DNA of 64,000 nucleotides from Spirosoma aureum (GTDB lineage Bacteria > Bacteroidota > Bacteroidia > Cytophagales > Spirosomataceae), in NCBI RefSeq assembly GCF_011604685.1, contig NZ_CP050063.1:8597001-8661000 (forward strand). The letters are read 5' to 3'. This document shows, one piece after another, positions 1 to 7,129 of the stretch; positions within the stretch are counted from its first letter, which is position 1; every line of letters begins with the position of its first letter. The translations under genes were made by a program, and so were the position numbers. Under the pieces are notes generated by a model that was given only the letters and a program-made list of their open reading frames with translations, searched no databases and was not told the origin of the DNA.

Positions 1-803
1 ACCCGGCCTGGGCCGAGCAGGATACCACGAAACAACGGGAGATGGATTATCGTATGGCAGTGTATGCCGCTCAGATTTACCGGATGGATCAGAATATCGG
101 GAAGCTGGTCGATTATCTCAAAAAGGCCGGTAAATTAGAGAACACGTTACTGGTATTCCTGTCCGACAATGGCGCCTGTCAGGAAGGGGGTGTCCTGGGA
201 GGAGGAGCTTTAACTGAAATCAACGACCCGGCCAAAGGCGGTGCCATATCGTACGGGGGCGTCTGGGCGAATGCCTCCAATACACCTTTCAAAGGATTTA
301 AGCATGTTTCGTACGAAGGCGGTATTGCGACTCCACTAATTATTCATTACCCTGCGGGTACGACAGGCAAGAAAGGCCGCATTACGTCGACACCGGGTTA
401 TCTGATCGACATTATGCCTACCTTCCTGGAGGCAAGTGGAGCGAAATATCCAACGGAAGCGAAAGGCCAAACGATTCACGCGATCGAGGGAAAAAGCCTT
501 TTGCCGGTACTTACGAAAGGGGCCCGCCAGCCGCACGAGTACATGTATTGGGAGCACGAAAATCACCGGGCCATCCGGTTTGGCAACTGGAAAGCGGTTG
601 GGACCATTGGTGCTCCCTGGGAGTTATACGATCTGGAAACCGACCGAACCGAACAGCACAATCGCGCTACCGACCACCCAGATCTGGTTAAAAAGCTCGA
701 TCAGCAGTGGTCTGCCTGGGCAAATACGCATCATGTTTTCCCCAAAGGATCAATGAAAACGGATTTTACTAAAGAGTGGAATTTCGTTAAGACAGCGGAT
801 TAG
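1..803 (+). CDS. Sulfatase (arylsulfatase family), C-terminal part
   Basis: The frame is open from the first bases, so the gene begins upstream and about 267 C-terminal residues are visible. They match the second half of formylglycine-dependent sulfatases: a metal-binding SDNGA stretch (bases 162-176), then NTPFKGFKHVSYEGGIATP, the usual lysine-containing substrate loop, then a C-terminal part with YMYWEHENHRAIR and ending WNFVKTAD. The N-terminal catalytic C/S-x-P-x-R site lies outside the window, so activity cannot be judged. Such enzymes usually hydrolyse sulfate esters of polysaccharides in the periplasm. No sugar-utilisation genes follow. The internal ATG at 42 is not the start. Confidence 0.9.
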   Translation, partial: PAWAEQDTTKQREMDYRMAVYAAQIYRMDQNIGKLVDYLKKAGKLENTLLVFLSDNGACQEGGVLGGGALTEINDPAKGGAISYGGVWANASNTPFKGFKHVSYEGGIATPLIIHYPAGTTGKKGRITSTPGYLIDIMPTFLEASGAKYPTEAKGQTIHAIEGKSLLPVLTKGARQPHEYMYWEHENHRAIRFGNWKAVGTIGAPWELYDLETDRTEQHNRATDHPDLVKKLDQQWSAWANTHHVFPKGSMKTDFTKEWNFVKTAD

Positions 804-1093
804 TTTTTCCGCCGTTAACAAGTACCATAAACAAATCACCCATGCCGTTCACTAAATCGTTCACGCATGCCGAAAGCGCAACCAATTGACAGTATTCCTT
901 TGGCAAATATCAAATTACCAGCATATAAATTTTGCTTACAAAGAATTTGTTAAAATAAAATTAAAGGCGTTTTCGGATCAAAGGTACTTTTTTTAGGTAT
1001 TAATTCGTACTTTCACAACACCCTATATACTAAGGGTTTACATTTTGCTTTACTTTTATTTTATCGTAGATAAATACAATAAAAGCCACTATC

Positions 1094-2260
1094 ATGTCTT
1101 CACAACTTACTCGTCGGGACTGGCTTCGCGCCAGCGGTTTGATGACGGCCGGGCTCAGTCTGAGTCGGTTCGCTCCCGCTGAAGCGGCCTCGACCGCCGA
1201 ACAGGCCCAGTCAGCATTCACAAATGAATTTGCCTTTACGACTCCACCCGACATGCCCAAATTACGGGCACGGTTATTCGCCAATGAGAACCCGCTCGGC
1301 ATTGCACCCAGCGCTAAAGAAGCACTGATAAAAGCTGCCGATATCGGTAATCGCTATGCCTGGATGGAGTTTAGCCAGCTGAAACAACTTCTCGCGACCG
1401 ACGAAGGGGTGAAGCCGGAAAATATTATGATGTCTCCCGGATCGTCGGATATTCTGATGGCCGCTGCCGACCATTTTGCCAAAGGGGGCGGTACCATTCT
1501 TACCAGCACCATGACCTATGACGATCTGCTTCAGCGTGCCGAAAAGTTTGGCGCCAAGATCAAGGCCATGCCCATGACGAAAGATTACAAGTTTGACCTC
1601 CCTTCGATCAAGGCAAACATCACGCCTGACGTAAAAATGGTCTATATCGTCAACCCGAACAACCCAACCGGTACTATTATTCCTACGGCTGAACTGGAAG
1701 CCTTCTGCCGCGAAGTAGCGCCAAAAGTCCCTGTGTTCATCGATGAAGCTTACATTGACTTCTACGAACCAGCCGATCGGCCAAAACTTGGTAAACTAGT
1801 AGCTGATGGTCTGAATGTGATTCTGGCCCGTACCTTCTCGAAAATCCACGGCTTTGCGGGTCTTCGTCTGGGCTACGCGATTGCCCAACCCGATATGCTG
1901 AAAACGCTTCATGCCTATACCAATGGCGAGTTTGCGGTCAGTATCACTACGCTTATGGCCGGAATCGCCAGCTATAAGGATAAGGACTGGCAGAATCACT
2001 GTCGCGCCGAAAATGCCAAAGCCCGGACTTACACGACCAAAGCCCTGACCGATATGGGCTATGAGGTAATTCCGTCATCGGCCAATTTCATCCTGTTCCC
2101 AATTCGTATGAAAACCAAAACGTTCGAAAACCAAATGTTTGCCAACGGCATCGGTATTCAAACGCGCGAGTTCAGCGGGCAGCCTTACTGCCGGGTGAGC
2201 GTTGGGACTATGGAGGAAATGGTCATGTTTATGGACGGATTCAAAAAAGTAGTGGGGTAG
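1094..2260 (+). CDS. Tat-exported PLP-dependent aminotransferase (HisC-like)
   Basis: A 388-residue class I/II aminotransferase resembling histidinol-phosphate aminotransferase. The core shows NPNNPTGT, the FIDEAY aspartate motif and ARTFSKIHGFAGLRLGYA, where K250 is the expected Schiff-base lysine. Unlike cytosolic HisC it begins MSSQLTRRDWLRASG followed by a hydrophobic stretch ending in AEA, a twin-arginine signal, so the folded PLP enzyme is probably exported. The substrate is unknown. HisC itself is unlikely because no his genes are near and the protein is exported. The next gene is a Tat-exported FAD amine oxidase, which suggests both act on amines or amino acids in the envelope. An unusually AT-rich 290-base leader precedes it. 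Confidence 0.88.
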   Translation: MSSQLTRRDWLRASGLMTAGLSLSRFAPAEAASTAEQAQSAFTNEFAFTTPPDMPKLRARLFANENPLGIAPSAKEALIKAADIGNRYAWMEFSQLKQLLATDEGVKPENIMMSPGSSDILMAAADHFAKGGGTILTSTMTYDDLLQRAEKFGAKIKAMPMTKDYKFDLPSIKANITPDVKMVYIVNPNNPTGTIIPTAELEAFCREVAPKVPVFIDEAYIDFYEPADRPKLGKLVADGLNVILARTFSKIHGFAGLRLGYAIAQPDMLKTLHAYTNGEFAVSITTLMAGIASYKDKDWQNHCRAENAKARTYTTKALTDMGYEVIPSSANFILFPIRMKTKTFENQMFANGIGIQTREFSGQPYCRVSVGTMEEMVMFMDGFKKVVG

Positions 2261-2268
2261 ACTAATGA

Positions 2269-2308
2269 ATACCATACAATGGATCGTCAGAAGTCCATTG
2301 TATGGTAT
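2269..2308 (+). terminator. Perfect 15-bp hairpin between aminotransferase and amine oxidase genes
   Basis: ATACCATACAATGGA (2269-2283) pairs perfectly with TCCATTGTATGGTAT (2294-2308) around a 10-nt loop. It starts 9 bases after the aminotransferase stop and ends 16 bases before the next ATG. There is no strong T-tract, so it may attenuate or stabilise the mRNA end instead of terminating fully. Confidence 0.6.
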
Positions 2309-2324
2309 ATTATTCATCAACTGA

Positions 2325-3899
2325 ATGACGAGAAGAGACTTTATTAATTCAACGAGTGCGAGTTACGCTAGTCTTCTGGCGTGGGGAATGCTTCAGCCCG
2401 CTCCGGCGTCGGCGTTAAATCTGCCAGCAAACGGTCGGCAGAGTGATGGAAAAGGTCGAAAAGTAGTGATTTTAGGGGCAGGTTTAGCGGGCATGGCTAC
2501 TGCCTACGAACTCGGCAAATTAGGCTATGACTGTACCGTTCTGGAAGCCCGCTCCCGCTCCGGTGGCCGCGTCTGGACAATCAGAGGTGGTACCAAGGAA
2601 ACTGAACTACATGGTGGTACCGCCCAAACCTGTTCATTTGAAGAAGGGCTCTATTTTAATGGTGGCGCAGCCCGAATTCCGCACCATCATCAGCTTACGC
2701 TTCATTATTGCCGGGAGTTAGGCGTGCCTTTGCAAATGTTCAATGGCAACAACGAAGCAGCTTACCTCTATAACGACGGCGGCACGGGCGATCTGGCAAA
2801 TCGCCGGTTACGCATCAAGGAATACCACAACGACATGCGCGGCTATACAGCCGAATTATTGGCCAAGGCATTGGATCAGTCGGCGCTGGACCAGCAGCTG
2901 ACCAAGGAAGACATTGAGAAATTGGTTGATTTCCTGAAAAACGAAGGTGATTTGAATACAGCTCACCTTTACAAAGGCACCAACCGGCGCGGCTATAAGA
3001 CTAAAGATCATCCCGGCGCAGGCCACAAACCCGGCAACGTTACGGATCCTTTCGGGCTAACCGATCTGCTTCGTTCGGGGTTCATGCAACCGGTGTTCTA
3101 TAACGTTGGCGACTATATTTACGAACAGCAAACAACGCTGCTTCAGCCCGTTGGCGGTATGGACGCCATTCCGAAAGCACTAGAGAAAAAACTGACGGGT
3201 AAAATTATCTTTAACGCGCCCGTTTCAGAACTTCGTAAAACCGAAACGGGTGTCCGGGTCGTGTACCAGAAAGACGGTAAACCGGTGGAAGTTACAGGTG
3301 AATTCTGTGTCTGTACGCTCCCTTTACCCATGCTGAAAAACATCGAATCGGATCTGTCGGGTACAGTGAAACGGGCATCTGATTTTGTGCCTTATATCAA
3401 AACGGGTAAAATAGGCCTTCAATTTAAACGACGATTCTGGGAAGAAGACGACTGGATTTATGGGGGTATCTCGCGCACCAACATGGATATTAACCAGATC
3501 TGGTATCCGTCATTCGGCTTCCAGGGCAAAAAAGGGGTCCTGATCGGTTATTATAATTTCTATAGTCGGGCAGAAGCGGTAGGAGCTCTATCCGTTGCTG
3601 AACGCGAAAAACTGGCCCTGACGCAAGGTGTCAAAATCCACCCACAATATCCGACGGAGTTTGATAATTCATTTTCACTGGCCTGGCATCGTGTTCCCTA
3701 TAGCGGGGGTGGTTGGGCTACTTACGACGATGCAACCCGGAAGAAATATTATCCAGCACTTATAGAACCAGATGGCAATATCTATTTTGCTGGCGAACAC
3801 ACAACCTACTTAACCGCCTGGATGGCCGGAGCATTCACCTCTGCTCACCGTACTGTCGAAGCGATTCACGCACGGGTGGGCGAATACACGAAGAAGTAA
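2325..3899 (+). CDS. Tat-exported FAD-dependent amine oxidase
   Basis: A 524-residue flavin monoamine oxidase. The N-terminus MTRRDFINSTSASYASLLAW is a Tat signal. The Rossmann motif GAGLAG lies at residues 51-56, with the ribose-binding E74 in TVLEARSRSGGRV. A GGMDAIPKALE segment and a C-terminal GNIYFAGEHTTY motif, which contacts the flavin, complete the MAO/L-amino-acid-oxidase fold. Length fits the family. It oxidises amines or amino acids to imines with release of peroxide; the substrate cannot be read from sequence. It lies 64 bases after the aminotransferase gene, separated by a strong hairpin, so the two may be co-transcribed at different levels. Confidence 0.9.
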   Translation: MTRRDFINSTSASYASLLAWGMLQPAPASALNLPANGRQSDGKGRKVVILGAGLAGMATAYELGKLGYDCTVLEARSRSGGRVWTIRGGTKETELHGGTAQTCSFEEGLYFNGGAARIPHHHQLTLHYCRELGVPLQMFNGNNEAAYLYNDGGTGDLANRRLRIKEYHNDMRGYTAELLAKALDQSALDQQLTKEDIEKLVDFLKNEGDLNTAHLYKGTNRRGYKTKDHPGAGHKPGNVTDPFGLTDLLRSGFMQPVFYNVGDYIYEQQTTLLQPVGGMDAIPKALEKKLTGKIIFNAPVSELRKTETGVRVVYQKDGKPVEVTGEFCVCTLPLPMLKNIESDLSGTVKRASDFVPYIKTGKIGLQFKRRFWEEDDWIYGGISRTNMDINQIWYPSFGFQGKKGVLIGYYNFYSRAEAVGALSVAEREKLALTQGVKIHPQYPTEFDNSFSLAWHRVPYSGGGWATYDDATRKKYYPALIEPDGNIYFAGEHTTYLTAWMAGAFTSAHRTVEAIHARVGEYTKK

Positions 3900-4000
3900 A
3901 TTTGTCTGGTCCAAGCCGCTATAGCGCATTACTCCTGCTTGGCAAATGAAAAGTATACTTACAAAACGGGCCAAGTAGGAGCTTGACCCAAATTATCTTT

Positions 4001-5020
4001 ATGAAACACAACCTGCTCTCGATTCTTATTTTCCTCTGTTGTGCTACTGCCACGCAGCTGCTTAGTCAACGCGTTTCAGCCCAGACAGCCTCAACCGCCA
4101 GCGCATCCACGCCGGGCATGACTCTTGAGCAACTGACTGCCATCAAGGCCATAAAAGTTGCCAATCTGGATAAAGACACCTACTTCAAATCGGGTGGTTT
4201 TATTTTGGACCGTTATGAGGAACGCCCTGCCTATGTTTTTGCATTCAGCGACGGAATAACGCGCAAGATCTATTTGTATAAGGTTTTTACTGCCGCCGAT
4301 ACGAAAGAACTGGGTCTCCTGGCCATTTACAAAAACGAGAAATCGGGCGACGTAAAATCATTTGTGATTCCCGGCGCATCGGCTGATCGTAAAGCATGGG
4401 ACGCTTACATCGACGACCTCAAGTATGTTGGCGAAAAAGAGGCTGGCCTGATGCCAACACTCACCTTTGTGCTGTCACGTGAAATGGCCAGCTTACTATC
4501 TGGTGGCGGTGGCAAATCAGAAGAAGGCGACGGAAAGAAAAAGGAAGAATACAATTTCTGCTTTGCGCCCGACGCTCCCGTAACGCTGGCCGATGGGTCT
4601 TCGAAAGCCATTCGTGACGTAAAAATGGATGATGTCGTATTGGGTTACGATGCGAAAACAAAAAACCTCACGCCTACCCGCGTAAAGAAAGTAGACGCCC
4701 ACAACGGCGACTTCACGCTGGCTGGCGTGTGGCTCTCTTCTGTTAATGACCTGACTGCTGACAATCGGAATGCACTAACCGCGCCAACATTGCTTGAAGC
4801 AACGGCTAACCACCCGGTCCTGACTGCCACAGGCCGGAAAGCCCTGGGAGAGGTAGAGGCTGGTGAGATTTTATACCGCTACGATGCTACAACTACTGGC
4901 GTTTCAGCGTATAAAGTTGTTCGGGTGGAGAAATCCGTACGATCCGTAAAGAACGTTTACAACCTGTCTACCGAGTCGGGTGCCTACCTGATTGGCGAGA
5001 CAGTTGTTCTCGACAAATAA
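4001..5020 (+). CDS. Secreted protein with C-terminal Hint (hedgehog/intein) domain
   Basis: From ATG 4001 (MKHNLLSILIFLCC) the product has 339 residues and a signal peptide; a TTG at 3983 is a weaker start. After an unrecognised domain of about 150 residues and a Gly/Lys/Glu-rich linker, a Hint domain begins at Cys187 in NFCFAPDAPVTLADGSS. It continues with DDVVLGYD and the block-B-like TANHPV (His at bases 4811-4813), and ends VYNLSTESGAYLIGETVVLDK. It lacks the terminal His-Asn and C-extein of a splicing intein, so hedgehog/BIL-like cleavage at the cysteine, or an inactive scaffold, is more likely. The N-domain resembles no family I know. A very strong terminator follows. Confidence 0.75.
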   Translation: MKHNLLSILIFLCCATATQLLSQRVSAQTASTASASTPGMTLEQLTAIKAIKVANLDKDTYFKSGGFILDRYEERPAYVFAFSDGITRKIYLYKVFTAADTKELGLLAIYKNEKSGDVKSFVIPGASADRKAWDAYIDDLKYVGEKEAGLMPTLTFVLSREMASLLSGGGGKSEEGDGKKKEEYNFCFAPDAPVTLADGSSKAIRDVKMDDVVLGYDAKTKNLTPTRVKKVDAHNGDFTLAGVWLSSVNDLTADNRNALTAPTLLEATANHPVLTATGRKALGEVEAGEILYRYDATTTGVSAYKVVRVEKSVRSVKNVYNLSTESGAYLIGETVVLDK

Positions 5021-5040
5021 ATCAACAGGAGACTTTCTAA

Positions 5041-5101
5041 AAGCCCCTCTCCTTTTCGTATTCTGGATGACTAAATCAGAATACGAAAAGGAGAGGGGCT
5101 T
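5041..5101 (+). terminator. Perfect 25-bp hairpin terminator
   Basis: Bases 5041-5065 are the exact reverse complement of 5077-5101, with an 11-nt loop. The stem begins AAGCCCCTCTCC and the right arm ends in GGGGCTT followed by CATTT. It lies 20 bases after the Hint-protein stop and separates that unit from the thiolase promoter. Confidence 0.85.
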
Positions 5102-5138
5102 CATTTAAAAGAGAGATTTGCATTTTAACCCAAACAAA

Positions 5139-5169
5139 TTGCCGTATTCAGCTTTTGCCCGTACTTTTG
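5139..5169 (+). promoter_or_regulatory. Bacteroidota-type promoter for the thiolase gene
   Basis: TTG at 5139-5141 and TACTTTTG at 5162-5169, spaced 20 bases, fit the Bacteroidota -33/-7 consensus (TTG, then TAnnTTTG). Transcription would start near 5176, about 40 bases before the thiolase ATG. Confidence 0.6.
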
Positions 5170-5183
5170 CCGGACCAAAAACC

Positions 5184-5199
5184 AGTATGCAAGCATACT
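5184..5199. promoter_or_regulatory. Palindrome in the thiolase leader, possible operator
   Basis: AGTATGC-AA-GCATACT is a perfect 7+2+7 palindrome just downstream of the inferred transcription start. The position fits a repressor site (for example a TetR-type fatty-acid regulator), but no such regulator is in the window. Confidence 0.35.
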
Positions 5200-5216
5200 A
5201 ATTTTTCGACAGGATT

Positions 5217-6425
5217 ATGGCTGAAGCCTTCATTTATGATGCCGTTCGAACACCTCGTGGGCGAGGCAAGAGCGACGGTTCGCTGCATGATGTGCAGCCT
5301 GTTCAACTCCTCACGAGTGTCCTGCGCGAACTGCGCGACCGCAATCAACTCGATACGTCGCTCGTCGACGATGTTATTATGGGTTGTGTTACCCCCATCG
5401 GTGAGCAAGGTGCCGACATTGCCCGTACTGCCGCCCTTGAAGCCGGATACGATGAGTCAGTAGCGGGGGTTCAGCTCAATAGGTTCTGCTCGTCGGGGCT
5501 GGAGGCTATCAATATGGCCGGAGCTTATGTCATGTCGGGGCAAGTCGATGCTATTGTAGCCGGTGGCGTCGAATCGATGTCACGGGTGCCAATGGGTTCC
5601 GACGGAGGGGCGTTGTTCATGAATCCGCTGATTGTGGCTCGTCATAACATAGTGCCACAAGGCATTTCTGCCGATCTGATAGCTACTAAATACGGTTATT
5701 CGCGTTCAGACGTCGATGCATTTGCGGCTGAGTCATACCGTCGGGCAGTAGAAGCACAGGCTGATAATCGCTTTCATAAGGCACTCGTGCCACTTAAAGA
5801 TGAGATTGGCATCACCGTTCTTGATCGGGATGAAGGCGTTAGGCCCGGCACAACCACCGAGAGTCTGGGTAAACTCAAACCCGCTTTCGAAAGCATGGGC
5901 CAAATTGGTTTAGATAACCTGGCACTACTCAAATATGCCCAATTCGATAAAATCAATCACGTACATCACGCCGGTAATTCATCTCAGATTGTCGATGGAG
6001 CCGCCGGTGTTCTGATTGGTAGCAAAGCCTTTGGCGAACAATCGGGCCTGAAGCCACGCGCTCGCATTAAAGCCTTTGCCGTTGTCGGTTCTGAACCAAC
6101 CATCATGCTCACGGGCCCAATTCCGGCTACCCGTAAAGTGCTTAAACGAGCGGGCATGAGCATCAGTGATATTGATCTGTTCGAAGTCAATGAAGCCTTT
6201 GCGGCTATACCGCTTCTCTTTATGGACGAATTCGCCGTCGATCATAGCCAGTTGAATGTCAACGGTGGCGCCATAGCCTTAGGGCATCCATTGGGCGCAA
6301 CCGGAGCCATTATTTCGGCTACGCTCATTGATGAACTGGAACGCTCCGGCAAACAGTTTGGTCTCTCAACGCTCTGTATTGGGGGCGGCATGGGCATTGC
6401 AACAATTTTCGAACGGGTTAATTAA
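5217..6425 (+). CDS. Acetyl-CoA C-acyltransferase (thiolase)
   Basis: A 402-residue thiolase. The acyl-accepting nucleophile is C91 in [13 protein letters not shown]. The C-terminal [18 protein letters not shown] supplies the catalytic histidine and [11 protein letters not shown] the second catalytic cysteine. It cleaves 3-ketoacyl-CoA to acetyl-CoA in beta-oxidation, or runs the reverse condensation. The downstream FadJ-like enzyme on the same strand supplies the preceding steps and supports a degradative role. Its stop codon overlaps tail to tail with the PIN gene on the other strand. The ATG start follows a recognisable promoter. Confidence 0.93.
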   Translation: MAEAFIYDAVRTPRGRGKSDGSLHDVQPVQLLTSVLRELRDRNQLDTSLVDDVIMGCVTPIGEQGADIARTAALEAGYDESVAGVQLNRFCSSGLEAINMAGAYVMSGQVDAIVAGGVESMSRVPMGSDGGALFMNPLIVARHNIVPQGISADLIATKYGYSRSDVDAFAAESYRRAVEAQADNRFHKALVPLKDEIGITVLDRDEGVRPGTTTESLGKLKPAFESMGQIGLDNLALLKYAQFDKINHVHHAGNSSQIVDGAAGVLIGSKAFGEQSGLKPRARIKAFAVVGSEPTIMLTGPIPATRKVLKRAGMSISDIDLFEVNEAFAAIPLLFMDEFAVDHSQLNVNGGAIALGHPLGATGAIISATLIDELERSGKQFGLSTLCIGGGMGIATIFERVN

Positions 6426-6880
6426 GCGATATCGCTAACCGAACGAATGAGTTGGATGCCTTCATCGCGGCAGACGCTTTCGAAATCACCATCGTAACTG
6501 GCAATCCAATCAATGCTACTGAGTTTGCAGGTTGCCAGAATTAGCGCATCATTTGGAAGCAGGTTGTATTTTTCCATGTAGCGCAGATAAAGCGGAATAA
6601 CAGTGTGACCCGGCTCCAGAAAGGTAAATTTTGACAGAAGGTTTATTGGACTATGAGCTGTAACAAGTAGTGGGATAGTGCTGTCACGCTTTAATGTTAC
6701 TGGCGCTTTCTTCCCCTCAATGGCCAGCCAGTAATAAGTAAATTCGCTTAATACGATCTGATTAATACAAAGATTGAACTTAGTAGCTGATGACAAATAG
6801 TTGAATAGCTCAACCTCTGTTTTTTTTGCCCACTCAACCAGAATAGAGCTATCCAAAAAGATGTTATTGTTCATAGGCAT
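6422..6880 (-). CDS. PIN-domain protein, probable VapC-type toxin
   Basis: 152 residues (146 if the second ATG at 6874 is used) with a PIN-like pattern: an N-terminal FLDSSILVEW aspartate, an SEF glutamate, NDALILATC and a C-terminal ASYDGDFESV. These four acidic positions make the metal site of PIN ribonucleases, which in TA systems cut tRNA or rRNA. It overlaps the end of the small upstream gene by 17 bases, as is usual for antitoxin-toxin pairs, and its last bases overlap the thiolase stop. Function is inferred from family and gene pairing. Confidence 0.8.
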   Translation of the reverse strand: MPMNNNIFLDSSILVEWAKKTEVELFNYLSSATKFNLCINQIVLSEFTYYWLAIEGKKAPVTLKRDSTIPLLVTAHSPINLLSKFTFLEPGHTVIPLYLRYMEKYNLLPNDALILATCKLSSIDWIASYDGDFESVCRDEGIQLIRSVSDIA

Positions 6881-7094
6881 TTAAGTCATCCCAATTGAAG
6901 CTGGGATCTGGTGCGGGTAACTTGTCAAAAAAAGCTTGTGCCGCTTCAGCGAGTGTTTGCCCGTGTACTTGCTCCTCACGTACTGGATGAAATTCAATAA
7001 CTAATGCCTGATCACGCATTTCGTCTGGTACGTTAATAATTAATTGACCATTTTCCGGCTTTTGAATGAGTCGAATAGCTCCCATAAACAGCAT
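6864..7094 (-). CDS. Small protein, probable antitoxin of the PIN toxin
   Basis: 76 residues (73 from the ATG at 7085, MGAIRLIQKPENGQ). The N-terminal half looks like a short beta-rich domain (LIINVPDEMRDQALVIEFHP). The acidic, aromatic C-terminus (FFDKLPAPDPSFNWDDLNAYEQ) fits a disordered toxin-binding tail. I do not recognise a named DNA-binding family. The call rests mainly on size and on its overlap with the PIN gene. It would be transcribed from the short divergent region it shares with the FadJ-like gene. Confidence 0.65.
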   Translation of the reverse strand: MLFMGAIRLIQKPENGQLIINVPDEMRDQALVIEFHPVREEQVHGQTLAEAAQAFFDKLPAPDPSFNWDDLNAYEQ

Positions 7095-7111
7095 TATTTA
7101 TTGAGTAAAGT

Positions 7112-7129
7112 TACAAAAGAACTTTTGTA
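7112..7129. promoter_or_regulatory. 18-bp palindrome abutting the FadJ-like start codon
   Basis: TACAAAAG-AA-CTTTTGTA is a perfect 8+2+8 palindrome whose last base is the A of the ATG at 7129. It lies in the 34-base divergent gap to the antitoxin gene, so a protein bound here could affect both. It could be an antitoxin operator, or chance in an AT-rich gap. Confidence 0.35.

Noticed and set aside
336..566. Open frame antisense to the sulfatase
   Set aside because: Shadow of a well-supported gene; same holds for the many antisense frames across the window.
4001..5020. Splicing intein
   Set aside because: There is no C-extein and no terminal His-Asn; the Hint domain is at the very C-terminus of a secreted protein.
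6422..7094. Defence island
   Set aside because: Only a single TA pair is seen, with no restriction, CBASS, retron or CRISPR genes near.
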